Shown here: in pieces, positions 45,063 to 54,977 of the stretch
Position numbering within the stretch: the first letter of the stretch is position 1
Layout: each line of letters begins with the position of its first letter
Assembly: GCA_963808135.1 (NCBI GenBank)
Contig: CAWEFA010000034.1
Coordinates: 1-64,000 of the forward strand
Reading direction: 5' to 3'
DNA from: CAWEFA01 sp963808135
GTDB lineage: Bacteria > Bacteroidota > Bacteroidia > Bacteroidales > DTGW01
DNA length: 64,000 bases
The notes under the pieces: generated by a model
What the model was told of the DNA's origin: nothing
What the model saw: only the letters and a program-made list of their open reading frames with translations
Databases searched by the model: none
Program-made: the position numbers and the translations under genes

Positions 45063-46741
45063 ATGAGCGACGATAAAAAAATTATTTTTTCAATGGTGGG
45101 AGTGGGTAAAACTTTTCCACCGCATAAAAGGGTACTGAACAATATTTATCTATCTTTCTATTATGGCGCTAAAATAGGAATCATTGGTTTGAATGGTTCC
45201 GGCAAGTCGACCCTGATGAAAATTATAGCTGGCGCTGAAAAATCATTCGAGGGACAAGTTGTCTTTTCACCGGGTTATTCAATCGGTTACATGGAGCAGG
45301 AACCGCAATTTGATGATAATAAAACTGTAATTGAAGTTGTTCGGGAAGGCGTTCAGAAGGTTGTGGATTTAATGAAAGAATATGAAGACCTGAACATGAA
45401 ATTCTCTGATCCCGGTTTATCGGCCGATGAAATGGATAAGCTAATAAACCGTCAAGGCGAACTTACCGATCTGATTGAGCAAAATGACGGATGGAATCTC
45501 GATAACAAGCTCGAAGTTGCTATGGATGCTTTGCGTTGCCCCGATGGCAATGCTTCGGTAAAAAACCTTTCCGGTGGTGAACGCCGACGGATTGCATTAT
45601 GCCGTTTGTTATTAAAACAACCCGATATACTCCTGCTCGACGAGCCTACCAATCATCTCGATGCCGAAAGCGTACAATGGCTTGAACAGCATTTAATGCA
45701 ATATAAAGGCACTGTAATTGCAATTACTCACGATCGCTACTTTCTCGATAATGTTGCAGGATGGATACTTGAACTTGACCGCGGCGAAGGCATCCCGTGG
45801 AAAGGAAATTACAGTTCATGGCTCGAACAAAAGACAAGCCGCCTGGCACAGGAAGAAAAGCAGGAAAGCAGGCGGCGTAAAACCCTCGAACATGAACTCG
45901 AATGGGTAAGAATGTCGCCTAAAGCACGTCAGGCAAAAGGAAAAGCCAGGCTGAACGCTTATGAAAAATTACTGACCGAAGATTTAAAACAAAAGGAAGA
46001 CCGGCTTGAGATTTTTATACCGAATGGCCCGCGTTTAGGCTCAAATGTAATTGAAGCTAAAAGTGTTTCGAAAGGCTTTGGCGATAAGTTGTTATTCGAA
46101 AACATGAGTTTTAACCTTCCTCCGGCAGGAATTGTCGGCATCATTGGTCCTAATGGCGCCGGTAAAACTACACTTTTCAGGCTTATCATAGGCGTTGAAA
46201 ATCCGGGAGCAGGCTCTTTTAATATTGGCGAAACTGTAAAAATAGGATATGTTGACCAGGCACATACCGCAATTGCCCCTGAAAAAACAGTATTTGAAGT
46301 AATTTCAGGCGGGCTCGATTTTATTAATTTGGGTGGTCGCCAGGTAAATGCACGCGCGTATGTGGCGCGTTTTAATTTTACCGGGGCCGACCAGGAAAAA
46401 AATGCGGTATTTTATCTGGTGGTGAAAGAAACCGCCTGCACCTGGCTCTTACACTTAAAGAAGAAGCAAACGTTTTATTATTGGACGAGCCAACAAATGA
46501 CATTGATGTTAATACGCTTCGCGCGCTCGAAGAAGGTTTGGAAAGCTTTGCAGGTTGTGCGGTAATTATTTCGCACGATCGTTGGTTTCTCGACCGCGTT
46601 GCAACACATATTTTAGCTTTCGAGGGCAATTCTCAGGTTTATTTCTTCGAAGGCTCATTCAGCGAATATGAGGAAAACCGGAAAAAACGGATAGGCGATG
46701 ATTCACCACACAGGATTAAATATAAAAAGCTGACAAGGTAA
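45063..46741 (+). CDS. ettA: EttA-like ABC-F translation factor, one frameshift
   Basis: ABC-F proteins bind the ribosomal E site; EttA gates translation according to ATP/ADP. Two ATPase domains: Walker A GLNGSGKST (about 44-52) and GPNGAGKTT, signature LSGGERRR, and Walker B LLLDEPTNHLD and, after the break, LLLDEPTNDID. The inter-domain linker region with EWVRMSPKARQAKGKARL is the EttA-type PtIM/arm. The frame is lost in a run of A bases at 46,395-46,401: adding one A restores GILSGGERNRLHLALTLKEE. Joined length about 560 residues. Confidence 0.88.
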
Positions 46742-46786
46742 ATTACAATTTACGAATTAAGAATTTCAAATTACGAATTTATTTTT

Positions 46787-48169
46787 ATGAAACCATCCAT
46801 TCCCAAGGGAACACGTGATTTCGGGCCTGTAGAAATGGCCAGGCGCAATTATATTTTCAGTACCATTCGTTCGGTTTTCGAGTTGTATGGCTTTCAGCCT
46901 ATCGAAACGCCGGCAATGGAAAATATTTCTACACTTACCGGGAAATATGGAGAAGAAGGCGATCAACTTATCTTTAAAATTCTGAACAGTCGCATTTACG
47001 ATTCAAAAGATAAGGAAATATTGCAAAAGGAATTTAATTTAAGCCTTGCCGGGTCAAGAAATTCAGAAATACTTACAGAAAAGGCCCTTCGTTATGATCT
47101 TACAGTCCCTTTTGCACGTTATGTAGTTCAACATTATAATGACATCACATTTCCCTTTAAGCGCTACCAAATTCAGCCGGTGTGGCGTGCAGATCGTCCG
47201 CAGAAAGGCCGCTATCGTGAATTTTACCAATGCGATGCTGATATAATCGGAAGCAATTCTTTGCTGAACGAGGCTGAATTAATTCAAATTGTCGATACAG
47301 TTTTTGAAAAGCTTGGCATCGAAATTATCATCCAAATCAACAATCGCAAATTATTGGCGGGCATTTCCGAATTTATCGGGTATCCTGATAAAATACTCGA
47401 CATTACCATAGCTATTGATAAATTTGAAAAAATTGGACTGGAAAAAGTCCGGGATGAATTAAGGCAAAAAGGAATTAACGAAAAAGCTGTTAAAGAACTT
47501 GAAAATATCCTGTTTATAAAGCTGGAAAATAATGGAAGAAAGTTAAAATTGTTAGAATCGACATTACATGGGTCAAATACGGGTACAAAAGGAATTGAGG
47601 AAGTTAAAGAATTATTAAACTATGTTGCTGAGCTTAAAATAAAATCGAAAGTTGAACTAAACTTTTCATTGGCACGAGGTTTAAATTATTACACTGGCGC
47701 AATATTTGAAGTTAAAGCTAAGGATATTGAAATCGGTAGCGTTTCCGGCGGCGGAAGATACGATAACCTTACCGGTGTTTTTGGAATGGAAGGTATATCG
47801 GGTGTGGGAATTTCATTTGGAGCCGACAGAATTTATGATGTTTTAACACATCTCAATAAATTTCCGGTTTCGGTATCGTCAGCGACAAAAGTATTATTTG
47901 TTAACTTCGGTAATGAAGAAGAAAAATGCTGTTTACCGCTGCTCAAATCTTTGCGAGATATAGGCATCAGCGCTGAAATATATCCGGAAAGCATCAATTT
48001 GAAAAAACAATTAAATTATGCCGACAAAAAGCAAATTCCGTTTGTTGTTATTATTGGAGAAGTAGAAATGACAGAAAAAATGGCGCTCGTGAAAAATATG
48101 CAAACCGGCGAACAGGTTAAATTGGATGTGAACAATTTGGTTGATTATTTTATGAATGGGCTAAAATAG
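46787..48169 (+). CDS. hisS: histidyl-tRNA synthetase
   Basis: Class II synthetase charging tRNA-His. 460 residues. Motif 2 is near 113-130 (FKRYQIQPVWRADRPQKG, followed by RYREFYQCDADIIG). The histidine-specific motif is ARGLNYYTGAIFEVK near 296-310, and SGGGRYDNLTGVFG follows near 323-336. The C-terminal anticodon-binding domain runs from about 370. The start ATG 46787 gives MKPSIPKGTRDFGPVE, matching the family. Intact. It follows ettA after 45 bases. Confidence 0.95.
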   Translation: MKPSIPKGTRDFGPVEMARRNYIFSTIRSVFELYGFQPIETPAMENISTLTGKYGEEGDQLIFKILNSRIYDSKDKEILQKEFNLSLAGSRNSEILTEKALRYDLTVPFARYVVQHYNDITFPFKRYQIQPVWRADRPQKGRYREFYQCDADIIGSNSLLNEAELIQIVDTVFEKLGIEIIIQINNRKLLAGISEFIGYPDKILDITIAIDKFEKIGLEKVRDELRQKGINEKAVKELENILFIKLENNGRKLKLLESTLHGSNTGTKGIEEVKELLNYVAELKIKSKVELNFSLARGLNYYTGAIFEVKAKDIEIGSVSGGGRYDNLTGVFGMEGISGVGISFGADRIYDVLTHLNKFPVSVSSATKVLFVNFGNEEEKCCLPLLKSLRDIGISAEIYPESINLKKQLNYADKKQIPFVVIIGEVEMTEKMALVKNMQTGEQVKLDVNNLVDYFMNGLK

Positions 48170-48229
48170 TAGACAATGGATATGAGTGCTTAAATAGTCT
48201 TTGCGGAACTTTGGGGCAACTTTGCGCGG

Positions 48230-48264
48230 CTTTGCATAATAGTTATAATAGCTGTTATGCAAAG
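48230..48264. repeat. inverted repeat in the hisS downstream region
   Basis: Arms CTTTGCATAA (48230-48239) and TTATGCAAAG (48255-48264) are perfect complements around a 15-base spacer. The surrounding 219-base gap also contains several loose repeats of the type AACTTTGCG. Such AACTTTG-rich stretches are frequent between genes in Bacteroidota and resemble promoter boxes. It may act as a bidirectional weak terminator; no T-run follows. Confidence 0.4.
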
Positions 48265-48388
48265 TTTCACAAAGTAAACACAAAGTTACCAAAAGTTTAG
48301 ATTATTATTTTATTGCATATGTTATTACTTTTAAGACGCCATTATCATAAAAAGATATATCAACAGGTATAATAAAATCAATGTTATT

Positions 48389-50102
48389 ATGAAATTGCGG
48401 GCAGTAATAACCATATTTATATTTTTTTCCTGCATTTCATTATTTCCTCAGCAGACCAGGCTTTTTCAAATCAATAAAGCAAGGGAAATAATTGCTTCAC
48501 GCGAGGAAGTAGTTGTTCAATTTCGTAAACCTTCTTCAATATCTCTGGAAAGCCTTACTAAACTAATTTCTATCGACCGCGTTAAAAACGATACCATTCT
48601 CGCTTATATTTCCGGCAAACAATTAAATAACTTTTTAAACCTTAATATCTATTTCAGCACAATCGTTCCCGGTTTAATAAATAAATCTGTAAAATCAGGG
48701 GGCAATATCTGGAGTTGGAACAAATATCCGTCTTATCCTGAATATCTCGCAATGATGGACAGCTTTGCAAGGGCATATCCAACATTATGCAATTTATTAA
48801 ATGTAGGAAAAAGTGTAAATGGCCATAATATCCTGTTTATAAAAATAAATTCCGATTCAACAAAGTCTAAACCGGCTGTGATGTACTCTTCCACGATGCA
48901 TGGCGATGAAATTGGAGGATTTGTTATGATGTTAAGGCTGATAAATTATCTTTTAACAAATTATAAAAAAGATTCCCTTGCAACGCATTTAGTCGACAGC
49001 CTTGAAATATGGATAAACCCTTTAGCAAATCCCGATGGTACATACTTTTTAAATGACTCAGATGTTTGGCAGTCTACATATACTAATGCCAATGGCGTGA
49101 ATTTAAACAGAAACTTTACTGACCCGGTAGAAGGGACCTCATCCCGAAGGAGGAGAGTATCAACCGGAAACCAATGCCATGCTGAACCTGATGAAAACCC
49201 ATCATTATATTTTATCAGCCAATTTCCATGCCGGATCGGAAGTGGTTAATTATCCCTGGGATTCCAAACCAGCATTACATCCGGATAATACATGGTTCAG
49301 GTATATTTCTAAAGAATTTGCTGATTCGGCAATTTATTATGGCACAGGTGGATATTTTAAAACAATTGTTGATACAGAAACCATTAAAGGTGTAACAAAT
49401 GGATGGGATTGGTACCCTCTCTATGGCGGCCGCCAGGATTGTATTACCTACTTTTATGGCGGTAGGGAAGTTACCATTGAGCTCGATAGTACTAAGCTGA
49501 CTCCTGAAGACTCTCTGCCAAATTTATGGAATTATACCAGGCGTTCATATTTACATTACCTGGAACAAGCTATGTTTGGCATCCGGGGTTTTGTTTTTGA
49601 TTCCCTCACAAATAAACCACTTAAAGCTAAAATAGAACTTGAAGGATATGATGATTCAAGCTCCATCGTATATTCAGACTCGCTGACCGGCAAATACTAC
49701 CGTCTTATTTATGAAGGGAATTACACTTTGCGTTGTTCAGCTAATAGATATATTACTAAAGAAATTCAAAATGTTGAGGCATTAAACAGAAAACAAACAT
49801 GGTTAAACATTGCCTTGAAACCCGGCATCGGCAAAGATACTTTCGTTCAAAAATCCGAGATTGCAAAATTAAAAATTGGCCCAAATCCCTGCAATCAATA
49901 TATTTATTTTAAGGGTTTGGAAAATTCCTTTGTTACTGCAAACTGTAAAATAATAGATATTACAGGAAAAACCATCATAAATTTAAATCAAGCCAACCTA
50001 AATAATGGTATAGATGTAAGATTCTTACAACCGGGAATTTATTTTCTGAAAATTAATCTTTCAAACAATATTTTAACAAAAAAAATTATAATAATAAGAT
50101 AA
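48389..50102 (+). CDS. secreted M14 zinc carboxypeptidase with type IX secretion tail, one frameshift
   Basis: Signal peptide at the N-terminus (AVITIFIFFSCISLFPQQ). The M14 catalytic domain has the zinc motif TMHGDEIGG (HxxE), the substrate motif NANGVNLNRNF, the third zinc His in ANFHAGSEVVNYPW and the catalytic Glu in REVTIELDS. The frame breaks near 49,138: after FTDPVEGT the other frame reads HPEGGEYQPETNAMLNLMK. The break is one surplus base. A carboxypeptidase-regulatory-like beta domain (IRGFVFDSLTNKPLKAKI) follows. The protein ends in a C-terminal sorting domain (IGPNPCNQYIYF to KKIIIIR). Joined length about 571 residues. Confidence 0.83.
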
Positions 50103-50121
50103 CAAAATTCTCAAATAGGCA

Positions 50122-51894
50122 CTATTGGCCAATCGGCAATTCCAAATTACTTGGATTTTTCAAACTATGATAAACAGCAATGTGCGCTGTACGGGCATCT
50201 TTGCCTGTTTCTTCCATAACATTTTTGCCGCTGTTATAGTTCTTTTGCCAATAAATTAAATTCGGGCAATCAATAACTAGTCGGAGTAAACTGCCTTTAG
50301 CTACTTGGCGCGAAAACCAGTTAAACCCGTTAAAGTCATATTTCAAAATTTCACCGGGCTTGATTAATTTTTCTTCACGCAACGATTCCCTGAACCTTGC
50401 CCTTATTACGTCATTTGCTAGATAAACGCTGCTTCCGTTTGGCATAATTTCATAAAGCGTAACTTTTATATCTGCATCGGGGACATCCATTGAAATCCAA
50501 AGGGTAAGTTTCACATAGCCGCTTATTTCAGTGTTTTGTTTGAATGGCGCTGAGTGATAAACAAGCCCATTGTCAAATAAATTTAACTCATATCGTTCAT
50601 CCGTAATATAATTGTCAATGTCTGCCGTATCGAGTTCGGCAGGCTTGGTATCGAGAGGATTATAAACGTAGCTGTCGCTCCCCGGTTTTATCGGTTTGGT
50701 TTCAGCAAGGTAACCTGAATGAAAAACATCGTTAGCGCCTCCCTGGTCTGAACCCAAATAAAGATAACTTTTTTTTGTGCCAATAGAGTCAAGCGATTTG
50801 GCGTATTTCCATGTTTCTTTCCCAGCTACATAATATGCAACGCTGTTTTTTAAAAACTCCGGTTTCTTATCCGATTTTAATATCCAGTCGTACCACTGTT
50901 TTTGCAGCTTGTTCATATCCAATAAACATGCATCGCCCAGTATTAACCCGCCGATTTCTTTCTTTGGGGCTATAGTACCGGAGTGGTTCCAGGGGCCAAT
51001 TATCAGGTAATGTTTATCCCTGGCTTCTTTCGGTGCAAATTGAATATGGCGTTTATAAAATTCCATTGCGCCCGGTTGATCCGCGTCGTATTGTCCGGTA
51101 ACTGTCAGGATGGGCAAGTTGATTTTAGCAAATTGCTCGTCGGTGGGATTAAACGCATCCCAGTATGCTTGCTGGTAAGGATGAGATATCCATGTTTGGA
51201 AAATTGCCGAAGGATTTCCAACGATTGTGTCCAGTGTTTTGAAAGCAAGATGGTTTAAATATAACTTACGAAATTTTTGTATCCAGAATGAGGATTCGTC
51301 AAACAGGTTCCAGTTTTGCGTTACACCGCTTGTTGAAGTTAGCCATTGAATGATGTATGGTTTGTAAATGTTTTTCCAGATGGGAAAGTCAAAACCCGGC
51401 ATAGCAGAAGCAACAGGTATTATGGTTTTAAGATTCGGCGGAAATTCTTTTGCGGTTTCCCACTGGTCGCTTCCGCCATAAGATAAGCCCCACATTGCAA
51501 CACTGCCGTTGCACCATGACTGGTTTGCAAGCCACGTAACAATGTCGTAACCATCGTTTGCTTCCTGAAGAAAAGGTGTAAAACTTCCTTCCGAGTTACC
51601 GCGTCCGCGTGAATCAACAATAACAAACACGTAACCATTTTGAGAAAAATAATATGCGCGATTATGATACGAGTCGGAAATATATGGGGTTAGCGTAAAT
51701 ATTACTGGTAGCGGCCCGGCATCTGAAGGTTTGTAAACGGTTGCATTTAGTTTAATCCCATTCCTCATAGGGATTTTAACGCCCCAAATAATATCAACCG
51801 TTTTGGCTTCTATATTGTCCGAACTTTGTGCCGACAGATTTGAAACTGTTAATAACAGGCAAAGCAAAACAGAAAAATTAATTTGCTGCTTCAT
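50122..51894 (-). CDS. CocE/NonD family hydrolase (X-Pro dipeptidyl-peptidase S15-like)
   Basis: 590 residues, signal peptide ending near LSAQ (23). The alpha/beta-hydrolase core has the nucleophile Ser138 in WGLSYGGS, the oxyanion region LTPYISDS, and later TGQYDADQPG (acidic member) and IGPWNHSG (His). The C-terminal jelly-roll domain of S15 enzymes begins about 400 (VYNPLDTKPAELD). Members hydrolyse Xaa-Pro peptides, cocaine-like esters or beta-lactams; a peptidase or acylase at the cell surface is the most likely role. Intact; convergent with the M14 gene (19 bases). Confidence 0.85.
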   Translation of the reverse strand: MKQQINFSVLLCLLLTVSNLSAQSSDNIEAKTVDIIWGVKIPMRNGIKLNATVYKPSDAGPLPVIFTLTPYISDSYHNRAYYFSQNGYVFVIVDSRGRGNSEGSFTPFLQEANDGYDIVTWLANQSWCNGSVAMWGLSYGGSDQWETAKEFPPNLKTIIPVASAMPGFDFPIWKNIYKPYIIQWLTSTSGVTQNWNLFDESSFWIQKFRKLYLNHLAFKTLDTIVGNPSAIFQTWISHPYQQAYWDAFNPTDEQFAKINLPILTVTGQYDADQPGAMEFYKRHIQFAPKEARDKHYLIIGPWNHSGTIAPKKEIGGLILGDACLLDMNKLQKQWYDWILKSDKKPEFLKNSVAYYVAGKETWKYAKSLDSIGTKKSYLYLGSDQGGANDVFHSGYLAETKPIKPGSDSYVYNPLDTKPAELDTADIDNYITDERYELNLFDNGLVYHSAPFKQNTEISGYVKLTLWISMDVPDADIKVTLYEIMPNGSSVYLANDVIRARFRESLREEKLIKPGEILKYDFNGFNWFSRQVAKGSLLRLVIDCPNLIYWQKNYNSGKNVMEETGKDARTAHIAVYHSLKNPSNLELPIGQ

Positions 51895-52101
51895 GAAAAT
51901 ATAATTAGCTTAAAATGTTATGAAGATATTTAGATTATTGCAATTTTAAAAATTTTGTATTTAAATTTTGTTTCGAAATTAATTATAATTTCGAGGTTAA
52001 ACTTTTATTTCAAATTTCCACAAAAGAGTATTCTTTGAAAAAAATGATTAATATTAACACAAGAAATTACTTCGATTTTAAAAAAACATGTGAGCCAAAA
52101 T

Positions 52102-53583
52102 ATGAATATAATATTTAAGTCGCCCTATAAAAACATATTTATTTTAAGCTTACTGGTTTACCTTATTACAGCATTCTGCAGTGCAGGTTATCTTCATCCC
52201 GACGAACATTTTCAAATACTTGAATTTTGCAATTATAAGCTTGGCAAATCCCCTATTTCTGATTTGCCCTGGGAGTTTTATGAAAAAATTCGCCCAGCTT
52301 TGCAACCTGCTCTTGCCTGTTTCATAATTAAAATTTTAAATTTTGTAAGCATTTCCAATCCTTTTACTTATACAATTATTTTCAGGATTCTTACTGCCCT
52401 GCTTTCATGGTTTATAGTTTCCAAAACCAGTTTGTTGCTAATTAATGACTTTTCTTCAGAAAATGGGAAAAAAATATTTCTTTTTCTAAATTTCTTTTTA
52501 TGGTTTATCCCTTTTATCAGCGTTCGATTTTCTTCTGAAAATTATGCTGCAATAACTTTTTTAAGCTCTGTTTACCTGGTTGTTCGATATAATGATAAAG
52601 CTTCTAATAAAAATTTATTTCAACTCATAATAGCAGGATTATTATTGGGCTTTTCAATTTTTTTTCGTTTCCAGGTTTGCTTTGCAATCATTGGTCTTGG
52701 CTTTTGGCTGATATTGGTAAATAAAATGCGCTGGGAAAATCTTCTCATTTTAATAATGTCTGGGACATGCGCAATTGCTTTTTGTATTTACCTTGATTTT
52801 TGGTTTTATGGGAAATTTGTATTTACTCCGGCAAACTATTTTTTCGCCAATATTATTGAAAACAAAGCTGCAAATTGGGGAACTCTCCCATGGTGGTATT
52901 ATTTTGTCTTTTTCATTCTTAATGCCATCCCGCCCATTAGTATTTTGTTATTAATATTTTTCCTCATAGGTCTATTTCGAAAGAAAACTAACATTTTCAC
53001 CTGGTGCATAATCCCGTTTCTAATAGGTCATTTTGTCGTTGGCCACAAAGAAATGAGATTTATGTTTCCCATGTTGTTTGGCTTTATATACCTCGCTGCC
53101 ATTGGCATTGATTATTTTCTTGTTAATCGGAAATTTGAAAAAACATTACGTTTCCTTTTTATTTTTTCAGTAGTTATCAATACTCCATTGTTGATTGTAA
53201 AAATGCTCACTCCCGCTCAGGAAGCTATATGTTATTACAAATATTTATATAACTATTCTTCAAAAAAGGAAATTGTTCTATTATGCAATGAAAAAAATAT
53301 TTATGATTTGGTAGGACTTCAGGCAAATTTCTATAAATCGTCAAATATAAAATGTATTGTTCTCAACGATGATATGAAAATATCGGATTACTTGAATAAA
53401 TATAAGCCTGATTCTATATTGCAATTAGAAAGAAATATAACAGCCGGTAATAAATTTGCAGGTTATAAAAATGAAACAATTTATTGCCTGTTTCCCAGAT
53501 GGGTTGTTCATTTTAATTTTAATAATTGGGAAAGCAGGGCCAGGATATGGAAAATTCAGAAACTTAAAAAAATTAAAATGTAG
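52102..53583 (+). CDS. GT22-like polytopic mannosyltransferase (GPI/ALG type)
   Basis: About 493 residues from ATG 52102 (GTG 52090 would add four). Eight to ten hydrophobic helices. The first outer loop contains HPDEHFQILEF (about 32-42), the acidic HPDE motif that marks GT22 enzymes such as ALG9, PIG-B and related bacterial proteins. These use dolichyl- or polyprenyl-phosphate mannose. HKEMRFMFPM in the C-terminal half is the second conserved family motif. It may use the lipid-linked sugar made by the DPM1-like enzyme at 30,590. Convergent with and overlapping the next gene by 11 bases. Confidence 0.75.
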   Translation: MNIIFKSPYKNIFILSLLVYLITAFCSAGYLHPDEHFQILEFCNYKLGKSPISDLPWEFYEKIRPALQPALACFIIKILNFVSISNPFTYTIIFRILTALLSWFIVSKTSLLLINDFSSENGKKIFLFLNFFLWFIPFISVRFSSENYAAITFLSSVYLVVRYNDKASNKNLFQLIIAGLLLGFSIFFRFQVCFAIIGLGFWLILVNKMRWENLLILIMSGTCAIAFCIYLDFWFYGKFVFTPANYFFANIIENKAANWGTLPWWYYFVFFILNAIPPISILLLIFFLIGLFRKKTNIFTWCIIPFLIGHFVVGHKEMRFMFPMLFGFIYLAAIGIDYFLVNRKFEKTLRFLFIFSVVINTPLLIVKMLTPAQEAICYYKYLYNYSSKKEIVLLCNEKNIYDLVGLQANFYKSSNIKCIVLNDDMKISDYLNKYKPDSILQLERNITAGNKFAGYKNETIYCLFPRWVVHFNFNNWESRARIWKIQKLKKIKM

Positions 53584-54823
53584 TGTTTATTGCTTCTACA
53601 GGATTTAGGCGCGATGCCGCCCATGCAGGGATTACTCCGGATACAATCCCGATAATTATTGAAATAATAATTCCTAACAGGATATTGCCCAATGTAAGCG
53701 CAATATGAAAACCTAAAACATAAGTGGAAAACAAACTTCCGCTAAAAACAAAAAACAAACCTATCATACCACCTGCCAGTGTAAGCATTATAGCCTCGAA
53801 AAGAAATTCGATAAGAATAAAAAACTTTTTTGCGCCAAGCGATTTTTGTATCCCTATTTGGTTGGTTCGCTCCCGCACAGTTACAAACATTATATTGGCT
53901 ATCCCGAAACCGCCCACTATAATTGAAAAACCGCCAATTAACCATCCGGCAATGTTTATTACAATAAATATTTGTTCAATATTTGTAATAATCATACTTG
54001 CCTGGTTAAGGGCAAAATTATCGTCCTGGATCGGTTTTAATGTCCTTTTTTTACGTAATATATTTCTTAGCTCGTCTTTCATCTGGTCAATGGGTATACC
54101 TTTTTTCGCCTTAACCATAATAAAAGGGTTTAGTTTATCGCTCCTGACATCATAAATTTTGCGTGCAAAGTTCATCGGAATAAGCACTGCTTCATCGAGG
54201 CTGCTGCCGCCGATTAACGATTTTCCCTCTTTTTTAATAACACCAATTACTTTTGCTTTATGGCCGTTGATGCTTATAAATTGGTCAAGCGGATTTTCAT
54301 TTTTAAATAATTCCTCTGATAACTTATTTCCAATAAGGGCAAGATTTCTCCCGGATGTTGATTCAAATACAGAAAAATACCGGCCGTTTTCAATTTCAAA
54401 GCTTTTTAATTGTTGAAAATCATGTGTGTTCGCCCAAACAAAGCCATTATCATATGAATTTTTATTATGTTTCAGCAGGGCTTTTGAGCTAATCGAAAAA
54501 GCAGCGACGTCAACAGTTTGCGCTTTTTTTAGTATTTCTTCAAATTCCGAATATTTTGGAACAGGTCTTTTTAAATATTCCCACCATTTGTAACCCTTCT
54601 CAAAAGTCCATGGAAATTTTTGAATGTAAATTACATTATCGCCTAATTGCGAAATGTTTTCGCGAATATACATTTCCATTGAATCAAGAACGGTAAATAC
54701 AGAAATGATAGCAAAAATCCCAATCGTAATTCCTAAAAGTGTAAGCACAGTCCTTATCTTATTAACCCTTACAGAATGAAGGGCCATTAAAAAACTTTCG
54801 ATAATAAGTTTAAAAAATATCAT
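53573..54823 (-). CDS. MacB-like ABC transporter permease (FtsX fold)
   Basis: 416 residues. A first membrane helix (RTVLTLLGITIGIFAIISVFTVL, about 23-45) is followed by a periplasmic MacB-type core domain (about 50-270). Three helices follow at the C-terminus, ending AWAASRLNPVEAINTTF. The ATRRP/ASRLNPVEAL tail and VRERTNQIGIQKSLGAKK loop are the coupling region of MacB/LolC-E-like permeases. The cognate ATPase is not adjacent; the ATPase at 12,976 is of the right subfamily. Likely exports a peptide or lipid or acts in envelope stress. Confidence 0.83.
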   Translation of the reverse strand: MIFFKLIIESFLMALHSVRVNKIRTVLTLLGITIGIFAIISVFTVLDSMEMYIRENISQLGDNVIYIQKFPWTFEKGYKWWEYLKRPVPKYSEFEEILKKAQTVDVAAFSISSKALLKHNKNSYDNGFVWANTHDFQQLKSFEIENGRYFSVFESTSGRNLALIGNKLSEELFKNENPLDQFISINGHKAKVIGVIKKEGKSLIGGSSLDEAVLIPMNFARKIYDVRSDKLNPFIMVKAKKGIPIDQMKDELRNILRKKRTLKPIQDDNFALNQASMIITNIEQIFIVINIAGWLIGGFSIIVGGFGIANIMFVTVRERTNQIGIQKSLGAKKFFILIEFLFEAIMLTLAGGMIGLFFVFSGSLFSTYVLGFHIALTLGNILLGIIISIIIGIVSGVIPAWAASRLNPVEAINTTF

Positions 54824-54944
54824 AGGTCAAACAATTGTTCAAAATAATATAATTAACCAGCGCTTTATAGAAGGCTAAGTTAAATAAAATTGAAAAGAGT
54901 TTTTAACGACAATAAAAATACCTTAATAATATCAACTTTTTTAA

Positions 54945-54952
54945 TACTTTTG
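54945..54952 (+). promoter_or_regulatory. Bacteroidota -7 box for purH
   Basis: TACTTTTG fits TAnnTTTG and is 25 bases before the purH ATG at 54978. The preceding 120 bases are AT-rich with no clear -33 element and also serve the divergent MacB-like permease. Confidence 0.45.
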
Positions 54953-54977
54953 TCAAATTAATTCTAATACTTGATAA

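Noticed and set aside
46390..46410. Programmed ribosomal frameshift at the A-run in ettA
   Set aside because: A-runs can be slippery, but ABC-F genes are not known to use it and many other genes in the window break without slippery sequences; an error is simpler.
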